Assembly (NCBI GenBank): GCA_030068075.1
Contig: CM057844.1
Location: 19,018,001 to 19,082,000, forward strand
DNA length: 64,000 nt
From: Paguma larvata
Taxonomy: Eukaryota > Chordata > Mammalia > Carnivora > Viverridae
Direction: 5' to 3'
Below the pieces are notes generated by a model. The model saw only the letters and a list, made by a program, of their open reading frames with translations, did no database searches and was not told the origin of the DNA. Below are positions 47,904 through 59,062 of the stretch, in pieces; the first letter of the stretch is position 1, and every line of letters begins with the position of its first letter. Both the position numbers and the translations under genes were made by a program.

Positions 47904-48724
47904 TTTTAAATACTTGGTAGAGAAGAAAAGGAAGTAGTTGAAGCCTGTGGCAAAATCTTACCAGTTGCTGGATCCGCGCGATGGACATATGAGAATTCAT
48001 GGTGCTTTCTATTTTGTATATGTAAATATTCCTAATAAGGCTCAGTATGATAACTCTACATTTTTTGTGCTGCTCTTACATCTTGCTAGGCGCTGTCATT
48101 AGATTTTCGTTCATACTGGGGTGTGATAGCTAACTGAGCCAAGTCAGGGAAGAATGAACCGGGAGAGCCATTGCAGGGAGTGACAAACACGTCAGTGTTG
48201 CGGGAGCATTCACGTGTGAGCCAAAGAGAAGTAAGTCATGAAAACGGAGCCTTAGGTAAGAGCTAATTAATGGACAACCTTGGAGGCCGGAGTAGATGCT
48301 GTGGATGCCGCATTTCCTATCCCCCCTGGGCCACCTGAGTTCAGCTGCAGCAGCAGAGGAAGACCGTTTCCGGCACCCTGATGGCTTCCGACCTCAAGTA
48401 CATTTACGTTTTGCTCTTTCTCTGCTTGAAGTGTGGGCATCGCACGCATTTGCTCCATTGAAGGCAGGGGTACCCAGAAGCGGAAGATACAGGGATTTAA
48501 CCTCAACGTACGCAGGACTGGCACAGGTGGGTCGTGCCCCAGACTTCCATCCTCCAATGGGAGGATACTAAGGCATGCTCCATGTAGAGTTTGAGGTCCG
48601 GTTGCCCACAGCGATAACTTGCTTATTATTGTACCTTTAATTTGCCTTCCTCTCTCCCTCGCCCCACTTCCTCACTCCTTCACCCGTGCTTCCTAGGATT
48701 ACCTCCCAAATAAAAGGGTGCGGT
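47904..48724. other. Unassigned intergenic sequence
   Basis: Open frames on both strands at 48,267-48,571 have no family resemblance. No repeat is named. Confidence 0.5.
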
Positions 48725-48824
48725 GATTTCAAAATCCATTCACGAATTCTTTGACACTCCTTCCTTCAAAAAGCGGAGCTAATTTCCCTCCCCTTGAGGG
48801 CGATGGTTTTCATAGCTTATTTCT
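48725..48824 (+). mobile_element. MaLR-type LTR, 5' piece
   Basis: CACGAATTCTTTGACACTCC and TTCCCTCCCCTTGAGGGCG are the first third of an MLT1-like LTR, cut off by the SINE cluster. It resumes near 49,926. Confidence 0.55.
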
Positions 48825-49022
48825 TTTTTTTTAAGTTTTAAAAAAATGTTTATGTAGTTTGAGAGAGAGACAGAGACCATGAGTGGGGGAAGGGCAGAGA
48901 GAGAGGGAGAGAGAGTCCCAAGCAGGCTCTGCCATGTGGGGCTCAATCCTACGAAATGCAAGATCATGACCTGGGCTGAAATCAAGAGTCGAAAGTTCAC
49001 CCAAATGAGCCACCCAGACAAC
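48825..49022 (-). mobile_element. Can-SINE 1 of five-element cluster
   Basis: A T-run and TGTTTATGTAGTTTGAGAGA lead to GAGCCACCCAGACAACCCC. CATAGCTTATTTCT lies directly upstream. Confidence 0.88.
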
Positions 49023-49061
49023 CCCCTTTTTTTTAAAAAAAAAAAAAAATGTGTATTTATT

Positions 49062-49267
49062 GGGGCACCTCGGTGGCTCGGTTGACTGTCTGACTTTGGC
49101 TCAGGTCATGACCTCATGGTTTGTGAGTTTAAGCCCCACATCAGGCTCTGTGCTGACAGCACAGAGCCTGGAACCTGCTTCAGATTCTGTGTCTCCTTCT
49201 CTCTGCCCCTCCCATGCTCACTCTCTCTCTCTTTCCTCTCTCTCCTAAAATAAATACACATTAAAAA
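49062..49267 (+). mobile_element. Can-SINE 2 of cluster (opposite orientation)
   Basis: GGGGCACCTCGGTGGCTCGG opens it. It ends CTAAAATAAATACACATTA. It is the only plus-strand member of the cluster. Confidence 0.9.
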
Positions 49268-49271
49268 ACTA

Positions 49272-49492
49272 TTTTAATGTTTATTATTATTTTTTTTTGG
49301 CATTTATTTTGAGAGAGAGAGAGAGAGTGAGAGCAGGGGAGACAGAGAGAGAGGGAGATACAGAATCTGAAGCAGGTTTCAGGCTCTGAGCTGTCAGCAC
49401 AGAGCCCAACGTGGGGCCCGAACCCATGAACTGTGAGATCATGACCTGAGCCGAAGTCAGACGCTCAACCAACTGAGCCACCCAGGCGCCCC
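49272..49492 (-). mobile_element. Can-SINE 3 of cluster
   Basis: TGTTTATTATTATTTTTTTT leads through the full body to CCACCCAGGCGCCCC. It is the least diverged member. Confidence 0.92.
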
Positions 49493-49676
49493 TAATGTTT
49501 ATTTTTGAGAAAGAATGTGTACACTTGCATGAGCTGGGGTGGGGGGTGGGCAGAGAGAGAGAAAGAGAGAGAATCCCAAGCAGGCTCTAAGTTGTTAGCC
49601 CATGCAGGGCTCGATCCCATGAACTGAGATCATGACCTGAGCTGAAATCAAGAGGCAGATGAACCACTCAGGTGCT
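49493..49676 (-). mobile_element. Can-SINE 4 of cluster
   Basis: TAATGTTTATTTTTGAGAAA abuts the previous element without spacer. It ends in the degraded CACTCAGGTGC. Confidence 0.87.
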
Positions 49677-49875
49677 TTTTTGTTGTTGTTGTTTTTATTT
49701 ACTTTGAGAGAGAGAGAATAGGGGAAAGTCAGAAAGAGAGGGAGAGAATCTCAAGTAGGCTCCACATCGTCAGTGCAAAGCCTGATATGGGGCTTGAACC
49801 CACAAACCACCAGATCATGACCTGAGGCAAAATCAAGAGTCGGATGCCTAATGAACTGAGCCACCCAGGCACCCC
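49677..49875 (-). mobile_element. Can-SINE 5 of cluster
   Basis: TTGTTGTTGTTGTTTTTATT, an interrupted tail, leads to GAGCCACCCAGGCACCCC. CATAACTTATTTCT follows at 49,876, matching the copy before element 1. Confidence 0.9.
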
Positions 49876-49887
49876 CATAACTTATTT

Positions 49888-49981
49888 CTTGAAGACACAC
49901 ATTATCACTGCTACTGCATTCTAGTCATAACTTATTTCTAATGAATAGCATGCAGTAGCAATGACGATGTGTGTCTTCAAG
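49888..49981. repeat. Imperfect inverted repeat, 32-bp arms
   Basis: Arms at 49,888-49,919 and 49,950-49,981 match at 29 of 32 positions when one is reverse-complemented. They are separated by 30 bp. CTTGAAGACACACAT begins the left arm and ATGTGTGTCTTCAAG ends the right arm. Confidence 0.92.
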
Positions 49982-50342
49982 TCTAGGTCATGCAAGACAT
50001 GACGACTTCTACTTCGTTCTCTTGGATCATTTGCTCTGGAGGAAGTCGATCGCCATGTTGTGAGGACACTTAAGCAACCCTATTGAGATGTCCATGTTGT
50101 GGAGCAGAACTGAGGCCCCCTGACAACACCTGTGTGCACGAGCCTCCTTCAAGGTGGATTGTCCAGCCCCAGTCATGCCTTTAGATGACTGCAGCCCCTG
50201 TGAGAGATCCTGAGGCAGAACCATTTAGCTAACCCACTCCCAAATCCCTGATCCACAGTAAGTGTATGAAATAACCAGCATTTATTATTGTTTTAAGCTA
50301 ACTTTTGTGCTAATTCGTTACATAGCAATAGTTAATTAATAT
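49926..50342 (+). mobile_element. MaLR-type LTR, 3' piece
   Basis: AGTCTAGGTCATGCAAGACA, AGATGACTGCAGCCCCTGTG and TTATTGTTTTAAGCTAAC are MLT1-like landmarks in order. GTTACATAGCAATAG is near the LTR end. Confidence 0.65.
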
Positions 50343-52189
50343 ACAGATTCTGCTTTGGGGTAAAGACAGACTAAGACATGGGAGGCTTCGGGACCTAATC
50401 CTATAGGCATAGGAAGGTGCAAAAGGAGTTTAAGGGAGAAGCTCCCACCTCTAACTAGCGGATTCCCACCTTGTGTCTTTTCTCTCTTCGGGATGCCTAC
50501 TCCCAGCCACGGCCATGGCTTGCCTTCTCATCCAGAGTGGCACACACAAATTAGATATATGCAAAAATGAAACCTTTTGTTGATGAGTGACTGTTTTTGA
50601 CCCTTGAGACCCGTGAACAGTGTTCTGTTGGTCCTCTCTGGCACAGGTAGTCCAGTAGGTGCCTTTTTATTCCTACCCGGGACCTTTCAGCACAGCTCCT
50701 CTGCCCCAGGCTGCCACCCAGCCTCCTCCCCTTCGCTCCAGAATCCTCACCAGCTCCATAGTGCAGGGCCACATGTCCCTGTATGACTGTGTTCCCAAAT
50801 CCTGGCTGCTTCTGCTTCTCAGCTGCTGATGTCCAGTCACCCTTCTCTCTGCATGTCAGAGCCTCTGAAACTTCCCCCCTCATACGAGACGTCTGAGGAC
50901 CCTGCATCCTTGAGTAAGGTACTTGCGCTGGAACTGAAGCCACATCGCGCACCCCCCCACCCCCTTCCATTCCAGGTGATCTGTGACACGAGTCCCTGAA
51001 ATGGTCTCCTGAGGTGGCCACACTCACCTCGCCCTCCCAGGTGGCATCCATGACTCCCAAAACCCCTGGAAGTGGTCTATCCCGCCTACTGACACCTGTA
51101 GACATGTTTCAGGGGAGGGAGATGGCCTTTCTGTGGGCTCCATATGATGGACAGAATGACAGCCTTCCTTGCTATGGGATGCTGTCCCTGCCCACTCCTA
51201 TTCTCTAGGCACTCGGCACTCACTTGGCCACTGCTGCTCTCTGGGAACCTTTCAGACAAACAGGAAGTGCCAGGGGGATAACACGCAGGAGAAGCTGTCA
51301 GTCAATGGTTGGAGGGAATCAGTAGCCAGCTTCCTCATCCCCTGAGTGGGCAGCTGAGGTGTGTCCTATGCTTTCTCCCAGAATTCTCGGCAGGACTGAG
51401 CCCATAGGAGTGACATGTACCACATGCCCAGTGTTGGTGTTCTTCACTTCCCCACTCTCCATGCCCCACCTAAGCAACTTGCCCTTGCATCTGTGTCTTG
51501 GCATCTGCATTTGAAGGAACCCAAATTCTGATACCAACCAGTTATCACTGCACTTCACAGGAAGTGGGAAAACGGGGAGGTTGTATAGTACTCTGAAGCT
51601 TCTTAATTTTCTCAAAATAAACAAACGAGAACAAAAATCCTCTTTCCGGCTCAATGCAGAGTTTATCTCCTCTTCTCAGCTTCTCTGAACCTGACAGAGA
51701 AGTGTCCTCTCAGGCAGCAGCATGGTGCCCCTGGAACTTAGTCCCATGGGGTCTGATGTCTTCGGGGGTCTGTGTAAGGGTGTGGGATTGGGGAAAGGAG
51801 GACGGATCTCCCGTGGCATCACAGAGTATGGCCATGAGCAAATACTTCACCCCTCTGGTAGGCTTTGGTAAGCTGATGACTGGCCATTCTAAACCTTTAC
51901 CCAGACCTCGTCTCCCAGTTCCTGACCCAGAGTTGACTGCTTACTTGGCATAACCATGAGCTGCATCTCAACCCAGAGACACCACCTTCCCTCTCCACCA
52001 AATATGCTTCTCTTCCAGCTTCATTGCACTCGTTCATAAGTCCTCTCCTCTTTTGTCTCCCGGGCCCAGTCTATCACCAAACCCTGTGGGTCCTGCCTTG
52101 CAACCACATCCTGAATCTATCCTCTACTCTGTACACTCGCCATTACCTCTGTCATTATGTGGTGTTACCACTGGTAATACTGAAAAGTG
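50343..52189. other. Unassigned intergenic sequence
   Basis: No repeat or gene is recognised. A 184-codon minus-strand frame at 50,551-51,105 lacks homology I can see. The composition is C-rich and may include an undiagnosed LTR or old LINE. Confidence 0.45.
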
Positions 52190-52585
52190 ATTGTATCTGA
52201 GTCTGCCCAGAGTCCACATCCTTTGTCATATGACTGTAGTTCCTCTCACCAGAGGTGGGGTGTTCTTCCCATGCCTTGACTTTTTGGGCTTGGCCATGTG
52301 ACTTACTTTGGCCAATGAGATGTTTTAAAGGCTTGAAGTGTCCTTGTGGGGTGAGACGTGCTCTCTTGTGCCCCAGCCATCACAAGAGAACATCATGAGG
52401 AGAACACAGCCCTGGCTAGCCCATAGGTCTCTGGAAGAGGAGAGAATGTCGAGCAGAGCTTGAGTCCCGTAGCATGAAGCAGAGCTGTCCCAACGTCCCC
52501 CTGCAAACAATGAGTGTTCTCAGCTCTGAGTTTTTAGGGCTGTTTGTTGCACAGCAGTATTGTGGCAATAGATGACTGACACACC
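52190..52585 (+). mobile_element. MaLR-type LTR (MLT1-like)
   Basis: TTGGCCATGTGACTTACTTTGG, GCCATCACAAGAGAACATCA and TTGTTGCACAGCAGTATTGTGG follow the order of an MLT1-like LTR. Both ends are eroded. Confidence 0.55.
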
Positions 52586-52864
52586 TCTGATCCCAATTTT
52601 GTTCTTGAACTTCACTCATAACCTTTTGGACCGGTTTCCGTGTTCTAATCTTACCCCTTGCTAATCCATTCTTTAAACAGTAACCTGAATACAGAGGTGG
52701 CAGCCTTTGGTAGATTTCTTCATCATTTTCCCTATTTTGTGGTTTCAGCTGGTGACATTTTCTGATCTCTCAACGACCTTCTTTCCAGATGTTACCTCAC
52801 CAACTTCTCGCACAAGGGAGGTAAGGCCCAATGGCTACATGGAGTCCATGACTTAAGGTTCTCA

Positions 52865-53000
52865 TTGCAGTGTGGATGAAACCCAAGCTCCTCACTGTGG
52901 CCTGTGGTATGAGACATGACCTGGCCTCTGCCACCTTATCTGTGCCCATCTCCCCGAGCCCTCGCCCTGGTCATCTGCACACTACTTTCACCATTGCCTC
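52865..53000 (+). mobile_element. L2 LINE fragment
   Basis: GATGAAACCCAAGCTCCTCA and ATGACCTGGCCTCTGCCACC are the sense L2 3' body. A related piece lies at about 53,735-53,960 (ATCACCCTTGAAGACTCAAC). Confidence 0.5.
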
Positions 53001-55959
53001 CCAACAAGAGCCATGCTGGAAGTTACATTCTCTGTCTAGTCACTCAGCTGCTTCAAGACCCAACTCCCCATCCCTTCCCTGTGGCCTGGGTCTGGGGAGG
53101 AAGAGGTTAAGGTTGTTGGAAGGCCTGGACAGCCCAGGCCTGTTCTCAATCAGGGCACGGCAGGAAGGCGTGGGGCTGCTTGCTGGGTTGGGGAAGTCTC
53201 CATAGCACAGTGATTAGGTGGAGTGTGGGAGAACACACTGGATGTTCTGAATGTTCGTCTCTGTGCACAGCAGAGGGTGGGGTGGGCCAGGGCCAGGAAT
53301 GAGGGGCGGTCAAGGCCTCAAAGCGGTAAAAGCCCTGAGAGTTGGCTCTGTGACTGCAGAGATTTGGCCGGCTCTGGGTGGAGGGTCAGCGTCTCACACA
53401 GGCTGGGAGAGGCTGATGAACTGGTCCTGCTGGCTGAGCTGTCCTGCCCTCCCCTCCTTGGCTCCTTCCAGAGGTTTTTTGGCCCAGGAAGCATGTTTGT
53501 CCTCCAAGAAACTTCTCCCAGATGGCTCCTCTCAGCCGGTCTGCATCTCCATGAGGGAGGTGATGTTGGCTCCCAGTCTGGCCCTGCAGTTTGAACAGTG
53601 TTCAAGCCGAGGGGCAGGGGAGCTATGTTCCTGAAACACCACGGGAGCCAGGGACCTCGACTCATCTCGAACTTTGTCTCTTGGCTGCATAAGTGGAACA
53701 TGAAACACCTCTCACCTCCCACCTTCTGTTCCAGCCACACTGGACCACACACTGCTCTCTGACACGGCCAGGCTTCTCATCGCTTTGAACCTGCTGTAGC
53801 TCTGCCTAGAGTGCCCTTCACCTAAGGAACTCCTGATCACCCTTGAAGACTCAACCCAGACGTTCCTCCTTCCTGAGCCTCCTTCATATACCGAGTCCAG
53901 TCTTTCTAGCCGCTTCCATGTAGTACCCAGACTATCGAAGCAGGGGCCTCTACCATTAGCATCCACCCAGAGTACCTGGCCACCTTATTGAAATTGAACA
54001 CAGCCCGAGGCCTGGTCCCATGTTTATAGTCAACTCCTAGGTGAGGTCGGCACTGCAGTCCATGGACCACACTCTGAGAAGCAAAGATTTAAACCATTGA
54101 TCTTGCTTTCTCACTTGAATTTTTGGGCTGAGTGCTTTGACATGCTACATGTGAAACTTTAAAAAATACAACTTGACCTCTACTTTGAACTCCCATTCAG
54201 CTATTAGCAGAAAACATGCTGGTGAATTTCTGGTAAACTTGGGTCATTCCAGGTAAAACATTCCTTTCTGCCTGCCCCACGCCCGCATTGTCTCTAGGAT
54301 CTTGTCTCAATTTTGCTGCTGCTGCTGCTACTGGTGGGCTTATGGAACATCTTGGCAGTGGGAGGGGTGTGTGTGGGAGGAAACATCTGACTGTGGGTGG
54401 ATGTCATGTTGGTTATGGGTACAGAATTCCTTCCACCGGCTCCCCCAGGATGCCTGAGTTCCCATGTGGTCCCTGGCATGGTCCAGACTGCTGCCTTTTT
54501 GTGGGTCCCCTTGTCCCAGCTGTGAGATACCCTCAGGTCCCTCTGCTTTCTCCCATCTGGCTTCCATGCCCTTCTCTGGAGTCTGGGGAATGTCAGCTGC
54601 CTCCCACACACTCTGTGGTCCCCAGAAGCTTTCTGGATCTGCGTAGGTCCCTCCCCTCATGAAGATGCCCTAGGCAGTCCCATACTGCGGGCACCAGCTT
54701 ACTCTAGGTGCCTGATGGGAATTGGTACAGTTCCTCCCCACTTGCAGGTCCCAAACTGGTCTGAAATCCAAGGGTCTTCTTGTCCATTCTCCCATCCTTC
54801 TGGATGTAACTCTAGAGAGGAGGCAGCTTGTGGACACCCCAGAAATCTCCAGTAGCACGCAACTGACTACCTTCACTGCTGGGTCACTCTCCCTGCCCCC
54901 TCCCTGCATCCCACAGGGCTATGTTTACTTTGTAATCTGTTTGACTAGTTAATATATGCAAATGGAACAAGTAATTCACATAGTACAAAAGAGCACTGAA
55001 ATTATTACACAATTTAATTAATCTTCTCATCTGAGACTATAGCATTTGCATCTCCACCACAGTGATGACAAAATCCACGTGCTTCCACTCCATTCCACCC
55101 ATTCTCTCTCCTCTTGTCTCTCCTCATTTCCGGTTAGTTGTTACTATTGGCTTGAGCGCTTTATTTCTCCACAGGGATGAATTAATGTGTTTCTATGAGA
55201 CACATCTTCTTTGTGCAAGACAGTTGAGCACTTTGCAGTTTGCTCATAAGCTTTGATCCCATCACACTGAATGGCATGAGTGTTGCTTAAGCTCCAGGAC
55301 CACCAAAGATGCAGACATGGCCCCTGGCTGAAAACCGCTACTTAGTGGATACTCGTACACCTTGATCTCTATATTCTGTGCTACCCACTTTCAACCCATC
55401 TTTTCATTCCCTTGCTATTAAAAAAAGGAAGAAATCAGGATACTTAGCAAATGTCTACCTCCATTGGTTTTATAGTTTCTATATTATAATGGTGTAGAAC
55501 ATTTATGTTTTATTTTGTAACCATAATTCCAGAAGTTGTTTTAACTTTAATCCCAAACAATGTATTCAGTGTTTCCTTGGTGCTTTTGCTTGTTTCTCTA
55601 TCCATTTGCTCACCAGACTCAGCCTTTCATAGTATTCTCTTAAGATGGCTGAAGTTTTGTAGTTTTGAAATATTTGCATGTTTTATATTCGGGCTCCAGT
55701 TTGGGTTGATATAAAGTTCTTGGGTCATGTTTTCTTTCTCTGTGGACACCATGGTGTTATATGAGGTACGATTGCTTCGTGGTTTTCTAGCTTCAAATGT
55801 TGCTATACTAAAGTTTGTAGTAGTCTGATCTTTGTGGTTTTGTTTTTTTTCAAATGGGTGATTTGACCTATCTGCTGGGTAACTAAAGGAACCTTTATCT
55901 TTGAAGTATGGTAACGTTAATAGGATATGTCATTGTTAGTTGGTCTATTCCCTTAGAAA
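53001..55959. other. Intergenic sequence, mostly unassigned
   Basis: Besides the L2 piece near 53.74-53.96 kb I see a short (GCT)n run at 54,312. AT-rich sequence from 54.95 to 55.95 kb may be old L1. Overlapping frames at 53.2-53.75 kb lie on both strands and are not convincing genes. Confidence 0.45.
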
Positions 55960-56105
55960 TTCATTCAGTCCATGTTTATTGGGGCTTCTTAGGTGCCGGG
56001 CATGATTTTTAACACTGGGGACACAACAGTGAACAAAAAGGACAAGAAGAATCCCTGTCCCTACACTTCACGGAACTTACATTTTGGTAAAAAAAACTTA
56101 GGAAA
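55960..56105 (-). mobile_element. L2 3' end fragment
   Basis: CATTCAGTCCATGTTTATTG, AACACTGGGGACACAACAGT and GGAACTTACATTTTGG are the reverse L2 3' end. Confidence 0.75.
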
Positions 56106-56281
56106 GAAAACTATGTCAGTTTTCTCAAAACATAGTAGGCCCTTTAATCTATAAATTCAGGTTTTTTGTTTAGGGAAGTTTTCTTGATTCATATATTTGA
56201 ATGCTAGTATACATATGTTAGATTTCCTTTGTTTTTGTGCCAGGTCTATTCTTTGTTCTTTTCCTTTTAACATTCATTGTT

Positions 56282-56448
56282 GGGGCACCTGCGTGACTCC
56301 ATCAGTCGAGTGTTCCATTCTTGATCTCAATTCATGTCTTGAACTCAGTGTCATGAGTTCAAGCCTGGCGTTGGACCCTATGTTGGCATTGGGTCCCCAC
56401 AGTGGGCTTGAAGTCTACTTAAAACAAACGAACAAACAAACAAATAAA
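56282..56448 (+). mobile_element. Can-SINE of a different subfamily
   Basis: GGGGCACCTGCGTGACTCCA opens it. It lacks the CT domain and ends (AAAC)n, AACAAACAAACAAATAAAA. CATTGTT lies on both sides. It is probably older than the SINEC_Fc-like copies. Confidence 0.8.
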
Positions 56449-56737
56449 AGCCATTGTTATTCTCCACATTATGGTGTCATTTTTCTGGAATTGATCTTTG
56501 ATGTTCCAAGCTAAATTTTTCTATTGTTTTCCTGCTTCACTGGATCCTTCATTTCTGTGATGATTTTATTTTTCTTTTCCACTTCTTTCCTGGGTCCTAG
56601 CAACTTAGATTTCTCCTCTTTCCTTTCTCTTAATTTTTTTTCTCATGTGCTTGTAACTTTTCTTTGAATTATTGTTTATAGATGATTTTTTCCATTAAGT
56701 TATTGAATTTATGAGAAAATCTCCACCACAGTTTTTT
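56449..56737. other. Unassigned T-rich intergenic sequence
   Basis: Nothing is recognised. L1 origin is possible. Confidence 0.4.
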
Positions 56738-56925
56738 TAAAATAATTTTTTATGTTTTATTTTTGAGAGAAAGAGAGAGAGAGAGCGTGCACATGTGTAC
56801 TGGAGCAGGCTCCAGGCTCTGAGGTGTCAGCACAGAGCCTGACGCGGGGCTCGAACTCACAAACTGTGAGATCATGACCTGAGCTGAAGTTAGACGTTTA
56901 ACCAACTGAGCCACCCAGGTGCCCC
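56738..56925 (-). mobile_element. Can-SINE, minus strand
   Basis: TTATGTTTTATTTTTGAGAG leads to GAGCCACCCAGGTGCCCC. CCACAGTTTTTTT and TCACAGTTTTT flank it. Confidence 0.92.
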
Positions 56926-57030
56926 TTCATCACAGTTTTTATCTATCCAAGACAAATTCTTTCCCAAGTGGTAGCAAGAAGCAAGAATTCTCTCTCTCTC
57001 TGTCCCACTGGAAAGCTCTGAACAACACGG

Positions 57031-57053
<23 letters not shown>
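57031..57053 (+). repeat. (GT)n microsatellite
   Basis: About eleven GT units followed by AATATATATAAT. Confidence 0.9.
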
Positions 57054-57064
<11 letters not shown>

Positions 57065-57604
57065 ACTAATAGTAATATATGTTTACCATAGTATTGACAG
57101 TAATATATATTTACTTTTTACTTCTTACTTACTTCTTTCATCACACTACAGTAACTCAGTAACTTGACAGGGTTTTTTCTCCTGAGTGCTGAGAACATTT
57201 CTGGCATTGTTCATATTGATTGGATGTTGAATGAATCAGTGACTGACAGAGCCTTCTATGCCATAGTGAAAGAGAAAAGGGGGGTGTGGGATAGGAAGAG
57301 AAGATGGGAGTGAGGACAGGGCACAAAGCCAACTTCGGCTGACTCCACAATTTTTCCAAGACTGGATGGGCATTGTGTTCTCACCCCAAGAATTCTAAGG
57401 TGATGCTTCTGCTGCTTCCAATGCCTAGCTCCTAGAGACTGCAAAGAAGCTATAACCTGACTTTCTCCACTCTCAACCCAGGACATATAGCAACCTCCGT
57501 TTCTCCATTTGGTTTCAGGTTTTAATTGAGGCTAGCAGGGTGAGGATTAGCAAGTGTCATTCTCTGCCTAGACTGGGCTGCTGAGGAGGCAGAAAGCACA
57601 AAGG

Positions 57605-57790
57605 CTGAGAGACTTCTGATAGACCACCTCGGAGCATATCCTAGCTCTGACTCTTGCTGGCTATGATCTTGGGTAAGTTACCTCACCACTCCATGCCTCA
57701 GCTTCCTTCCGAGGTTACAACACCTCCCAGGGTTATATGAGGATTAAATGAGCTAAAGCTTGTGGCAAGTAATATGGGAAATAATGTGAT
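57605..57790 (+). mobile_element. MIR SINE
   Basis: TCCTAGCTCTGACTCTTGCT, TTGGGTAAGTTACCTCACCA and TATGAGGATTAAATGAGCTA are sense MIR in order. Confidence 0.8.
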
Positions 57791-57794
57791 AGGA

Positions 57795-58199
57795 TTCATT
57801 TTTCCATTTCCTTCATTCGTCAGGTATGTGTTGAGTACTCACAGTATGGCAGACGGAGAAGGAGATGAACCGATAAATAGGACGCCATCTTGGCCATTGG
57901 GCCGGTTGAGGAAGTGGTCATCGTAGATGTACTTTAAAACGTTGCTGTGAGAGCACCGAAGAAGTGATGGGGTGGGTGGGGAAAGAAGTGGCATTTGAGC
58001 CAAGCTTTGGAGAATGAGCGGGCATCCAGAGTAGCTCCAGAATATGGGAAGGGAGTTAGGCAACGTTCTAGTTGGACTGTGGAACTTAGGGGACATACCA
58101 GATGCTATGATTGAACTGATCTTTTCCTTAGATTGCATGTGTAACTTGGAGGATGAAGGGTAGAGGGCACGGATGGAGGTTACATCAAGGGTAATGGGA
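57795..58199 (-). mobile_element. L2 LINE 3' region
   Basis: AAGTGGCATTTGAGCCAAGC and flanking degraded L2 body lie in reverse order. It seems to continue after the SINE, at 58,417-58,515. Confidence 0.6.
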
Positions 58200-58416
58200 G
58201 GGGCGCCTGGGTGGCTCAGTCAGTTAAGTGTCTGATTTCAGTTCAGTCATGTTCCTATGGTTCGTGGGTTTGAGCTCCATGTCAGGCTCTGCATTGACAG
58301 CTCAGAGCCTGGAGCCTGCTTTGGATTCTGTGTCTCCTTCTCTCTCTGTTCCTTTCCCGCTCATGCTCTGTCTTTCTTCTCAAAAACAAATTAACATTAA
58401 AAAAATTTATTTTAAA
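58200..58416 (+). mobile_element. Can-SINE inserted in L2
   Basis: GGGGCGCCTGGGTGGCTCAG begins at about 58,200. GTAATGGGAGG and AATAATGAGAG are the diverged flanks. Confidence 0.92.
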
Positions 58417-58808
58417 GAATAATGAGAGAAATAGTCCAGCAGAGAGGGGAGGTAAGGGCATCCAGGAGAAGGGGAATGCTTGGGCCAGAGGCATGAGAAG
58501 GCATGGCACATTCAGGGAACCCACCACCGAGGATCTCTCAAGAGTGCCCAGGGGCCATGATCCGTGGCCAGGGACTATCTCGTCCCGCCACGGACCTGGG
58601 CTACCAGAGATGAAGGGGTCAACAGCAGGAAGATGAACAGACTATGAGACCACTCAGAGACTCCTAGCATTTTCCCTTTCCCCCTCTGCCCACCCCTCCC
58701 CTTTCTGAGGTCACTGACCCATCTTATCTGCCCACCCGACCGTGCTGTAGGCCGCAGCTGATGACACCCAGAGACTGTGTAAGCTGATGGTTGAAGCAGA
58801 CGGGAAGT

Positions 58809-59021
58809 GGAGTGCCTGGGTGGCTTAGCTGGTGAAAGCGTCTGACTTCGGCTCAGGTCATGATCTCACAGTTCATGAGTGTGAGCCCCGCATCGGGCTC
58901 TGTGCTGACAGCTCAGAGCCTGGAGACTGCTTTGGATTCTGTGTCTCCCTCTCTCTGCCCCTTCCCTGCTTATGCTCTGTTTCTCTCTCAAAAATAAATA
59001 AAAACATTAAAAAAAAAAAAA
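58809..59021 (+). mobile_element. Can-SINE
   Basis: GGAGTGCCTGGGTGGCTTAG opens it. It ends in a run of As. GAAGCAGACGGGAAG and AAGCAGGCAGGAAG flank it. A GGGA-rich purine stretch follows to 59,062. Confidence 0.92.
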
Positions 59022-59062
59022 AGCAGGCAGGAAGAGAGGGAGGGAGAGAGGGAGACAGAGAG

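Noticed and set aside
48267..48571. Paired open frames on both strands (91 and 96 codons)
   Set aside because: Neither translation resembles a known protein. The segment may be an unidentified old repeat.
49062..49267. Recurrent 60-80 codon frames at many loci containing TSAQVMIS-like text
   Set aside because: They are translations of the Can-SINE body on either strand, not genes.
50551..51105. 184-codon minus-strand open frame
   Set aside because: No recognisable motif and Arg/Gly/Ser-rich shadow composition. No splice or promoter signal supports it.
53223..53752. Overlapping open frames on both strands
   Set aside because: GC-rich DNA gives several simultaneous frames, and none has a recognisable domain. 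The region is next to L2 fragments.
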